Shown here in pieces: positions 1 to 7,215 of a DNA stretch of 36,999 nucleotides (position 1 is its first letter; each line of letters begins with the position of its first letter). Made by a program: the position numbers and the translations under genes. Origin of the DNA: Selenomonas sp. Lineage in GTDB: Bacteria > Bacillota > Negativicutes > Selenomonadales > Selenomonadaceae. The notes below the pieces were generated by a model. That model was not told where the DNA came from, searched no databases, and saw only the letters and a list, made by a program, of their open reading frames with translations. The stretch lies in assembly GCA_022773585.1 (NCBI GenBank), contig JALEZZ010000065.1, positions 1 to 36,999 of the forward strand, given 5' to 3'.

Positions 1-1
1 G

Positions 2-163
2 GCTTCCGAGAACGTCCAGGCTTCCGAGTCGACGATCCGCGATGCCGACATGGCAAAAGAGATGACGGAGTACACGAAGAACAACGTGCTTCTCCAGGCA
101 GCTCAGTCCATGCTCGCACAGGCGAACCAGAGCAGCAGCTCGGTCCTCAGCCTGCTCCAGTAA
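2..163 (+). CDS. fliC: Flagellin, C-terminal end (partial)
   Basis: The first 53 codons match the conserved C-terminal D0 helix of bacterial flagellins: the stretch with RDADMAKEM, then [20 protein letters not shown] and a final LLQ before TAA. This part packs in the filament core and carries the export and assembly surface. The gene starts upstream of the window, so the variable, usually glycosylated D2/D3 region is not visible. It is followed after about 45 bases by a strong intrinsic terminator. Its position next to a very large glycosyltransferase block is the main reason for reading that block as a flagellin modification island. Identity as a flagellin is near certain; whether it is the major filament protein cannot be judged from the fragment. 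Confidence 0.95.
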   Translation, partial: ASENVQASESTIRDADMAKEMTEYTKNNVLLQAAQSMLAQANQSSSSVLSLLQ

Positions 164-207
164 TTCTGGATCATCTCGCCGATTCGTTTGGCGAATTGCT
201 AGCAGGA

Positions 208-239
208 AGAACCCTCTCCCTCTCCGGAGAGGGTTTTTC
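208..239 (+). terminator. Intrinsic terminator after flagellin
   Basis: A perfect 10-bp stem (AACCCTCTCC at 210-219 with GGAGAGGGTT at 226-235) closes a 6-base loop and runs into a T tract at 234-238. This is a textbook Rho-independent terminator and should separate flagellin transcription from the glycosylation genes downstream. Confidence 0.92.
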
Positions 240-250
240 TATACCTCTTA

Positions 251-300
251 AGGCTCCCTCTCAGAGGGAGCTGTCAGCCGGATGGCTGACTGAAGGAGTC
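251..300 (+). repeat. Dispersed double-hairpin repeat, copy 1
   Basis: Two adjacent hairpins: GCTCCCTC/GAGGGAGC, then TCAGCC/GGCTGA, ending in a GGAGTC tail. Related copies lie at 35025-35069 and 36011-36060, with stem bases changed in a compensating way. The rest of the 164-372 gap holds the flagellin terminator and a leader without a convincing promoter; AAGGAG at 357-362 is the ribosome binding site of the next gene. Confidence 0.8.
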
Positions 301-372
301 TCACAAGCATGACGTTTGCAATTTACGATTGCAGTTTATGCGGGCTTCGTTTTTTCAAGGAGCATATATCAT

Positions 373-2262
373 ATGTATCTGACCGCTTGCTACATCACAA
401 AGAATGAATCCAGGAATCTATCCGCATCGCTTGCGACGGTTGCGCCCATCGCCGACCGCATCGTCGTCGTCGATACGGGCTCGACGGATGACACGGTGGA
501 GATTGCGCGGCGCTGCGGGGCCGAGGTGCTTTCGTTTCCGTGGCAGGACGATTTTGCGGCTGCGCGGAATTTCGCACTCGACCATGCTGTGCCCTCCGAG
601 ACCCCGGCAGACCCCGACCGCTGGATCCTCTTCCTCGATGCCGATGAGTCTCTGCCGCACGCCGAAGGCCTTCGCGAGATGCTGGCGGGGCTCTCGGCTG
701 TGTCACCTGCGCCCGAGGGCGTGCTGCTGACGCTCGTCAATGTCGATGACGATGCGGAAGGACTCGAAATCAGCCGCTTCCATGCATTGCGGCTCTGGCG
801 GCAGCGGCCGCACTATCGCTATCGCGGCGCGATTCACGAGGTGCTCGTCGATACGCGCACGGGACGGACTCCCGAGCCCTGCGCCATTGACCAGCGCTTC
901 CTCGTGCGCCATACGGGATACAGTTCGGCACGCGTGCGCTCGAAACTGCTGCGCGACCTCGCGATGCTCGAGGCAGATATGCAGGCGCATGGCGAGCAGC
1001 CGCTGACGATGCGCTATCTCGCCGATGCCTGCTACGGCCTCGGCCGCTATGAGGATGCCGTGCGCGCGGCCCGGAAAGCGCTCGCAGCTCCCGTCACGAC
1101 GGTCGCAGGAGACCGCGATCTCTACGATGTGCTGCTGCGCTCGCTCCAGAAGCTCGGCCGCCCGCTCACGGAGCAGCAGGATGTCGTCCATGAGGCACTC
1201 GCGCATCTTACGGGGACGGCGCGCGCGGAGTTCGTCGGCTGGCAAGGGCGGCTGCGCCTCGCGGCCGGCGATGCGGCCGGAGCGCACGATGCGCTTGCGG
1301 AATGCCTGAACGCGTTGCAAGACAAGGCCAAGCGGGAGGGCGAGGCGGGCAGCAGCGGCGCGGAAGCCGGCCTGCCCGACATCCTGGCGGCCGATGCGCA
1401 GGCACTCTTTTCCCTCGGCCGGCAAAAAGAAGCGGAAAAGCAGGCGATGGCGGCTCTTGCGTCGAATCCTTATCAGGAGAAGGCGCTTGCCGTATTGGCG
1501 GAATGCTTCCCCGAGGCTGAGGCGATGGTCAGCCGCGTGCTGCCGCTCTATCCGGCGCCGGAGAAGGGAGCATCTTTCCTCGCGTCTTTTGCGGAGCGTC
1601 ACAGGATTGTGCCGCTCCGCACCGCCCTGGCTGCGCACCTTTCCCTGGAGGAGCGCGAGGGCCGTGCGGCCGTGACGGCCTGCTTCCAGCAGGCGGCAGC
1701 TGACGATTGGGCCGGCCTCCTGCAGGGCGCTGCGGTGATCGCGGGCGAAGCGCTTCAGGAGCTCTTCGCAGCGCTCGTGGCGCTCCCGGAGGAACGGCGC
1801 GCCGCTGAGCCGGATCGCGTCGCCGAATGGGAGGCGGCTCTGCCTGCTGCCTTGCGTCATCTGCTCTTCTGCATGCGGGCGCAGCAGACGGCCGAGGCGC
1901 AGGAGGAAGCGACATTCTTTACGGGGCTCGAAGCGCTCTCCGGCTTTGTGACGGAGCAGCAGGTGCTGCCGTATGTGCGTCTTTCAGAGTCGTTCGGCCC
2001 CGCCGCGCTGCTGCGCACGGCGCACTGGCTGGCAGACCGCTGCATGGAGGCGGCGGCCTGGGAGCTCCTGCAGCGCATTCCTGCGGATTTCCTCGCAGAG
2101 GATGCGCAGGCGGCTGATTTCTGGCTGCTGACGGGGCGCGTGCTCTGGGCGCTCGGCGCCGAGGGCGCGCAGGAGTGCTTCGAGCGCGCGGCAGCCGCAG
2201 GATGCGAGGATCCGCGGCTCGCGTTTCATCTCCATTGGGCACGAAAGGAGCAGGAGGCATGA
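373..2262 (+). CDS. GT2 glycosyltransferase with TPR-type helical C-terminus
   Basis: A 629-residue protein. Residues 1 to about 210 form a GT-A fold family 2 glycosyltransferase: the opening YLTACYITKNE, the nucleotide-binding VVVDTGSTDDT, and the metal-binding D89-A-D91 in FLDADES. The rest is Ala-, Leu- and Glu-rich with a repeated helical pattern consistent with degenerate TPRs, a usual way for protein glycosyltransferases to hold protein substrates. An ATG at 316 is in frame but has no ribosome binding site; ATG 373 has AAGGAG ten bases upstream and begins exactly at the family start. It overlaps the next gene by four bases (ATGA) and is paralogous to it. It is cytosolic, with no signal or membrane segment. 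Sugar donor and acceptor are unknown; flagellin is the suspected acceptor because it is the gene just upstream. Confidence 0.88.
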   Translation: MYLTACYITKNESRNLSASLATVAPIADRIVVVDTGSTDDTVEIARRCGAEVLSFPWQDDFAAARNFALDHAVPSETPADPDRWILFLDADESLPHAEGLREMLAGLSAVSPAPEGVLLTLVNVDDDAEGLEISRFHALRLWRQRPHYRYRGAIHEVLVDTRTGRTPEPCAIDQRFLVRHTGYSSARVRSKLLRDLAMLEADMQAHGEQPLTMRYLADACYGLGRYEDAVRAARKALAAPVTTVAGDRDLYDVLLRSLQKLGRPLTEQQDVVHEALAHLTGTARAEFVGWQGRLRLAAGDAAGAHDALAECLNALQDKAKREGEAGSSGAEAGLPDILAADAQALFSLGRQKEAEKQAMAALASNPYQEKALAVLAECFPEAEAMVSRVLPLYPAPEKGASFLASFAERHRIVPLRTALAAHLSLEEREGRAAVTACFQQAAADDWAGLLQGAAVIAGEALQELFAALVALPEERRAAEPDRVAEWEAALPAALRHLLFCMRAQQTAEAQEEATFFTGLEALSGFVTEQQVLPYVRLSESFGPAALLRTAHWLADRCMEAAAWELLQRIPADFLAEDAQAADFWLLTGRVLWALGAEGAQECFERAAAAGCEDPRLAFHLHWARKEQEA

Positions 2263-3683
2263 AGCTCAAGATTTCCGCATGCGTCATCGCGAAGAACGAG
2301 GCGGCGAACCTCGGCCGCTGGCTCAAGTCCATGCAACCCATCGCCGACGAGATGATCGTCGTCGATACGGGCAGCACGGATGCGACGGAGGAAATCGCGC
2401 GGCAGGGCGGCGCGACGGTCTATCATTTCGCATGGTGCAATGATTTCTCTGCGGCGAAGAATTTCGCGCTCGGCCATGCGAAGGGCGACTGGGTGCTGTT
2501 CCTCGATGCCGATGAGTTCTTTTCGAAAGACTCCATTGCGAAGGTGCGGCCGCTCCTCCGGCGCATCCACAAGAACCGCCAGACGGCCGGCGTGCTCTGC
2601 CGCCTCGTGAACATCAATCTCGATGATGGCGGCCGCCGCATGACGTCGCTCGTGCAGCTCCGCATGTTCCGCCGGGCGCCGCATCTGCGCTATACGGGCA
2701 GCGTTCACGAGACGCTGACGCTGCCGAAGGGCAGCAACCTCGAACTCGCGCAGGACATCGAGATTCTGCACACAGGCTATTCGGCGAGCATCGTCCGCAA
2801 GAAGATGGAGCGCAATCTCGTGTTGCTGCAGCAGCGCATCGCGGAGCACGGCGGCAGGGAGGAGCCCGTCGATGCACGCTATTTCATGGACATCTGCTAT
2901 GGCCTCGGCCAGTACGACAAGGCGGAGGCGTATGCCAAGAAGCTGCTCGCGATGAAAAATCTCGCGGCAGACCTTGCAGGGCGCGCCTATGAAACCTGGG
3001 CGAGCTGCCTCATGAAGAAGCATGCGCCAGAAGAAGAGACGGCTGCCTGCTACGAGGCGGCGCGGCGCGCCTGCCCGGAGCTTGCGGAGTTCCCGTTCAT
3101 GCAGGGGCTCTGGGACTATGACCGGGGCGACTGGCTCGGCGCGGAGCAGGCGCTCGAGGATGGCCTCGCGATCCATGCGCGCTACCATGGGCAGCCGACG
3201 AGCATCACGGCCGTCATGGACAATGCGGCGTATCTCCTGCCGAATGTCTGGTGGCGGCTCGGCTGCCTGCGCGAGGCGCATCGCGATTTCGCCGGGGCGC
3301 AGGATGCCTATGTGGCAGGTCTTTCGCTGTCGAAGCATCATGAAGGGCTTTTCACTTCGTTCTGGGCGTATCTGCGCCGCATCGGAGCTGCACCGGCCGA
3401 TGTCATCGCGGTCCTGCGGGGCATCTACGACGAGCAGTCGCCGGAAGACATGCAGTTCCTCGCGCAACGTCTCGGGCGCGCACGGGCGGGGCAGGTCTAT
3501 CTCTATTATCGGAAACGCGCGGGCGACCATGCATTTCCAGCGCTCGCATACCTTGCAGCCGGCCGCATGGATGCCGCCGCCGAGACGGCGAAAAGCGAGC
3601 TCGCTGCCGTCCGCAGCCTCGCGCACGACGCGGAAGATCATGGCGCCGGGGGCGCGGCAGCGCTGCTGCAGGTTTTGAAATGA
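2259..3683 (+). CDS. GT2 glycosyltransferase with TPR-like C-terminus (paralogue of upstream gene)
   Basis: A 474-residue protein. The N-terminal domain has MKLKISACVIAKNE, IVVDTGSTDAT and the DxD motif D83-A-D85 in FLDADEF, so the donor-binding site looks intact. The first 95 residues align closely with the preceding gene (shared IAD-x-x-(I/V)VVDTGSTD, DF-A-A-(K/R)NFAL-HA), pointing to tandem duplication. Residues from about 210 onward contain TPR-like helices with YGLGQYDKAEAYAKKLL. The start ATG overlaps the previous stop as ATGA with GGAGG just upstream, implying translational coupling. Upstream in-frame codons were rejected because they lie deep in the previous gene. Likely a cytoplasmic protein or glycan glycosyltransferase; the specific sugar cannot be read from sequence. 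Confidence 0.88.
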   Translation: MKLKISACVIAKNEAANLGRWLKSMQPIADEMIVVDTGSTDATEEIARQGGATVYHFAWCNDFSAAKNFALGHAKGDWVLFLDADEFFSKDSIAKVRPLLRRIHKNRQTAGVLCRLVNINLDDGGRRMTSLVQLRMFRRAPHLRYTGSVHETLTLPKGSNLELAQDIEILHTGYSASIVRKKMERNLVLLQQRIAEHGGREEPVDARYFMDICYGLGQYDKAEAYAKKLLAMKNLAADLAGRAYETWASCLMKKHAPEEETAACYEAARRACPELAEFPFMQGLWDYDRGDWLGAEQALEDGLAIHARYHGQPTSITAVMDNAAYLLPNVWWRLGCLREAHRDFAGAQDAYVAGLSLSKHHEGLFTSFWAYLRRIGAAPADVIAVLRGIYDEQSPEDMQFLAQRLGRARAGQVYLYYRKRAGDHAFPALAYLAAGRMDAAAETAKSELAAVRSLAHDAEDHGAGGAAALLQVLK

Positions 3684-3705
3684 AGGGGAATAAAGGGGAA
3701 GTTTC

Positions 3706-6700
3706 ATGACATACCGGGAACGGAAACAGCTCTTTGAGAAACTGACGGATGCGATGGAGCAGCAGGACTGGGAGAAAGCCATCCAGCTCTCGGACCGCCT
3801 GCGGGCCGAGGATCCTGACGACCGCGAGATGTGGAATGCGATGCTCGCGGCCTATATCGACGGCCATGCCGTGGAGCAGGCCGCCGAAGCTGGCAGGGCC
3901 TATGCGGCACATTTTCCGCACGACGGAAAATCGTCGTTCTACCTCGGACGCATCGCGCTGCTCCAGGATGACTGGGAGACAGCCGAGCGCGAGTTCCAGG
4001 CCGCGCTGGCTTCGCCGGATCTCGAAGGTTGGTACCGCGGCGCGGCCTATAGCATCTACGCGACGTTCTGCCGGGAGGCGGGGCGGCCGGAGGAGGCGGC
4101 GCGCTTCTATCGCATGTCATGCAGCTACAAGGATCTCGCGCACGGCAAGGCGACGGAGTACAGCAACATGCTGTTCAATCTGCACTATCTGGAAAAGGAC
4201 GCGGACTACATGCTGGCGGCGGCGAAGAAATTCGGCACGTTCTTCGATGATGTGCAGCCGTTTTCCCACGAGCGCCATCCGGGCGAGCCCGCGCGGAAGC
4301 TCCGCATCGGCTACCTCTCTCCGGATCTCCACCTGCATGTCGTCGCACTGTTCCTTGCGGCATTCTTCCATGACTATGACCGCCGCCGCTTCGAAGTCTG
4401 GTGCTATGCGGGCTGTCTCGAGGACGAGGTGAGCGAAGAGTATCGCGGTCTCGTGGATCGCTGGCAGAATGTCTATGGCCTGTCCGACGAGAAGATTGCA
4501 CAGCTCATCCATGATGACCATGTCGACATCCTTTTCGATTCGACGGGCCATACGGCGCGCAACTTCCTGCCGGTCTTCGCCTATCATCCGGCGCCCGTGC
4601 AGGTCTCGGGCATCGGCTACTTCGCGACGACGGGGCTGCCGGCCATGGACTACTACCTCGCCGACCGCTTCACTGACCCGCCCGAGAACGATGCGGTGTT
4701 CACGGAACGGCTGCTGCGACTGCCGCAGAGCCATTTCTGCTTCCTGCCGCATGACGTGCCAGAGCACATCCGGCCGGCTGCATTCCTGCGCAACGGCTTC
4801 GTGACGTTCGGCAGCTTCAACAATTTCACGAAGGTCTCGGACAGCCTGCTCGCGCTCTGGGCGCGCATCCTCGCGGCCGTGCCCGGCAGCAGGCTCTACC
4901 TCAAGACGTCGATCTTCAACCATCCCGTCGGCCGGGCGCGGACGCTCGCGCGCATCCATGCAGCCGGCATCACGGATGAACAGCTCATCATCGGCGAGCG
5001 TACGCAGCAGTACATGACGTCGTATGAGGATGTCGATATCGCGCTCGATACGTATCCGTATCCGGGCGGCGGCACGACGTGCGACGCGCTCTCGATGGGC
5101 GTGCCCGTCGTGACGCGCGTCGGCCGGCGTCACAATGCGCGCTTCGGCTGCAGCCTGCTCGTGAATGCGGGCCATCCGGAGCTCTGCGCCGCAACGCCGG
5201 ACGAGTACGTGGACATTGCTGTGCAGCTCGCAAAGGATCCTGCGCGGCTCGCCGGGCTTCATCGCACGCTGCCGCTCGCATTCCAGGCGTCGCCCGTTGT
5301 GCAGGGCGTAGACTACATGGGCGCGATGGAGCAGGCCTATGCGCGCATCTTCCTCGACTGGCAGGAGGCGGGGCTCCCGGACGAGGAGCGCCGCAAGCTC
5401 GCGGTCAAAGATCTCAAGGCGCTGGAGCGCGCCATGGCGTCGCATGCATGGGAGGACGCTATCCGCCTCGCCGGGCGCATCGTGGCGCGGGAGCGCGACC
5501 ATGGCCGCCATCTCGTGCCGACGGCTGGCACGGCGGAGGAAGACGCCGGAGGCGATGTGCTGACGGCGGCTGAGGCCGCCGAAGCATGGACGGCGGGCGC
5601 GATTGCCTTTCGTGCCGTGCAGAACCGTCTGCGCGCGCGGTACTGGCTCCGCGCGGCCATTGCGCGCGGCTCGGCGAAATCTGTCGAGCTCGGCCGCCTG
5701 CTCGCGCGAACCTGCCGCGAGGAGCATCGCTATCTCGAAGGATACGAAGCGGCCAGGACAGCGCGCCAGCAGTTTCAAGCGACGGGCGGAGGGTCTGAGG
5801 GCTTTCATGCCGATCTCTGCACGATCGAGGCGGCCTGCGCGCTCGAATGCGGCGCAGCAGACGAAGCTGCGAAGCGCTACCTGGAAGCCTCGGAGGCAGC
5901 AGGTGCCGGCGGCGACCAGGAGACGGCACGGAGCCTCTACAGCTCGTACCTGCTCGCCGCGCACAACCTCATGCTCACGCCGCAGGCTTATGGCGGGATG
6001 CACGTCGGTTACGACAAGCTTTTCGAGGACGTCCGACGGCTGCCGCAGCGCGATCCGGGAGCCTGGCGGCAGGAGCATCGCCGCATCCGCATCGGCTATC
6101 TTTCGGGCGATTTCCGCCATCATGTGATGTTCGCGTTCTGCTATCAGATGCTCGTTGCGCACGACGCAGATACGTTCGAGCTCTTTGCCTATTCGCTCGG
6201 GCGGACGCACGACCAGTACACGGAGCTCGTCCGCAAAGCCGTCGACCACTTCGTCGACGTGCAGGGACAGTCGCATGCGGCCATCGCGCAGCGCATCGCC
6301 TCTGACGGCATCGACATCCTCTTCGACCTCGGCGGCCATACGACGAGCAGCGGCCTGCCCGTGCTCGCGTACCGTCCGGCTCCTGTGCAGTGCTCAGGGC
6401 TCGGCTACATGTATCCGACGGGGCTTTCCACGGTGGACTTCTTTTTGACGGATGCGCAGGCGGATGGCGAGGCGCAGCGCGCGGACTGGGCGATGTTCCA
6501 CGAGCAGCCCGTCTTCCTCACGAGCCAGTTCTGTTATACGGGCCGCAGCGACCTTGCACCGTCTTCGGGCGCGCCGTGCGAAAAAACGGGCGTCATCACG
6601 TTCGGCGTCTTCGGCCGGTACCTCAAGATCACGGATGAGATGCTCGATGCCTGGAGCGAAATTCTTGCAGCCGTGCCGGAGAGCCGGCTGCTGCTCAAGG

Positions 6701-7215
6701 GCGGCTTCTTCCATGTGCCCGAAGCGAAGCTTGCGGCCATCGAGCGGTGCGGAGCGCATGGCATCGACGCGAGCCGTCTGCTGCTCGAGGATGCGACGGA
6801 CGACTATATGGAGCGGATGCGCGACGAGGTCGATGTGCTGCTCGACACGTATCCATATCCGGGCGGCGGCATCACCTGCGACGCGCTCTACATGGGCGTG
6901 CCCGTCGTCTCGCTCTATGGCAGGCGGCGCGACACGCGCTTCGGCCTCTCCATCCTGACGGCGGCCGGGCTCGGCGAGCTCGCCTGCGCGACGCGCGAGG
7001 CCTATGTCGCGCGCGCCGTCGCACTCGCAGGCGACCGCGAGCTGCTCGGCGTGCTGCATCGGAACCTGCGCACGATGATGATGCAGTCGCCGCTCATGAA
7101 TACGCGCCAGTACGTCGCGGAGCTCGAGCGAGCCTACCGCATCATGCTTGACGAAAAGGAAAAGGAATGGAAAGGGGGGAGAGGTTCGCATGACCATGAC
7201 ACTCGGAGAGATTGA
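3706..7215 (+). CDS. Tandem double-domain GT41 (SPINDLY/OGT-like) glycosyltransferase
   Basis: A 1169-residue protein with two complete GT41 (O-linked GlcNAc transferase/SPINDLY-type) catalytic regions, at about 195-550 and 790-1155, separated by a helical linker; a TPR-like region occupies residues 1-180. Domain 1 shows RIGYLSPD with H211 where OGT has its conserved His, DILFDSTGHT, a PAPVQ segment, SFNNFTK with the donor-site Lys, and LDTYPYPGGGTTCDAL. Domain 2 shows RIGYLSGD with H806, DILFDLGGHT, PAPVQCSG, FGRYLK, and LDTYPYPGGG followed by ITCDAL (Ile for the usual first Thr). Both domains look potentially active. The family transfers GlcNAc or related sugars (fucose in plant SPY) to Ser/Thr in the cytosol. 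AAAGGGGAAG precedes ATG 3706. The 3' end overlaps the next gene by 26 bases. Confidence 0.93.
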   Translation: MTYRERKQLFEKLTDAMEQQDWEKAIQLSDRLRAEDPDDREMWNAMLAAYIDGHAVEQAAEAGRAYAAHFPHDGKSSFYLGRIALLQDDWETAEREFQAALASPDLEGWYRGAAYSIYATFCREAGRPEEAARFYRMSCSYKDLAHGKATEYSNMLFNLHYLEKDADYMLAAAKKFGTFFDDVQPFSHERHPGEPARKLRIGYLSPDLHLHVVALFLAAFFHDYDRRRFEVWCYAGCLEDEVSEEYRGLVDRWQNVYGLSDEKIAQLIHDDHVDILFDSTGHTARNFLPVFAYHPAPVQVSGIGYFATTGLPAMDYYLADRFTDPPENDAVFTERLLRLPQSHFCFLPHDVPEHIRPAAFLRNGFVTFGSFNNFTKVSDSLLALWARILAAVPGSRLYLKTSIFNHPVGRARTLARIHAAGITDEQLIIGERTQQYMTSYEDVDIALDTYPYPGGGTTCDALSMGVPVVTRVGRRHNARFGCSLLVNAGHPELCAATPDEYVDIAVQLAKDPARLAGLHRTLPLAFQASPVVQGVDYMGAMEQAYARIFLDWQEAGLPDEERRKLAVKDLKALERAMASHAWEDAIRLAGRIVARERDHGRHLVPTAGTAEEDAGGDVLTAAEAAEAWTAGAIAFRAVQNRLRARYWLRAAIARGSAKSVELGRLLARTCREEHRYLEGYEAARTARQQFQATGGGSEGFHADLCTIEAACALECGAADEAAKRYLEASEAAGAGGDQETARSLYSSYLLAAHNLMLTPQAYGGMHVGYDKLFEDVRRLPQRDPGAWRQEHRRIRIGYLSGDFRHHVMFAFCYQMLVAHDADTFELFAYSLGRTHDQYTELVRKAVDHFVDVQGQSHAAIAQRIASDGIDILFDLGGHTTSSGLPVLAYRPAPVQCSGLGYMYPTGLSTVDFFLTDAQADGEAQRADWAMFHEQPVFLTSQFCYTGRSDLAPSSGAPCEKTGVITFGVFGRYLKITDEMLDAWSEILAAVPESRLLLKGGFFHVPEAKLAAIERCGAHGIDASRLLLEDATDDYMERMRDEVDVLLDTYPYPGGGITCDALYMGVPVVSLYGRRRDTRFGLSILTAAGLGELACATREAYVARAVALAGDRELLGVLHRNLRTMMMQSPLMNTRQYVAELERAYRIMLDEKEKEWKGGRGSHDHDTRRD

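Noticed and set aside
316..372. Longer start for the first island gene at ATG 316
   Set aside because: No ribosome binding site, and the extra 19 residues are not part of the GT2 fold; ATG 373 has AAGGAG at the right distance.
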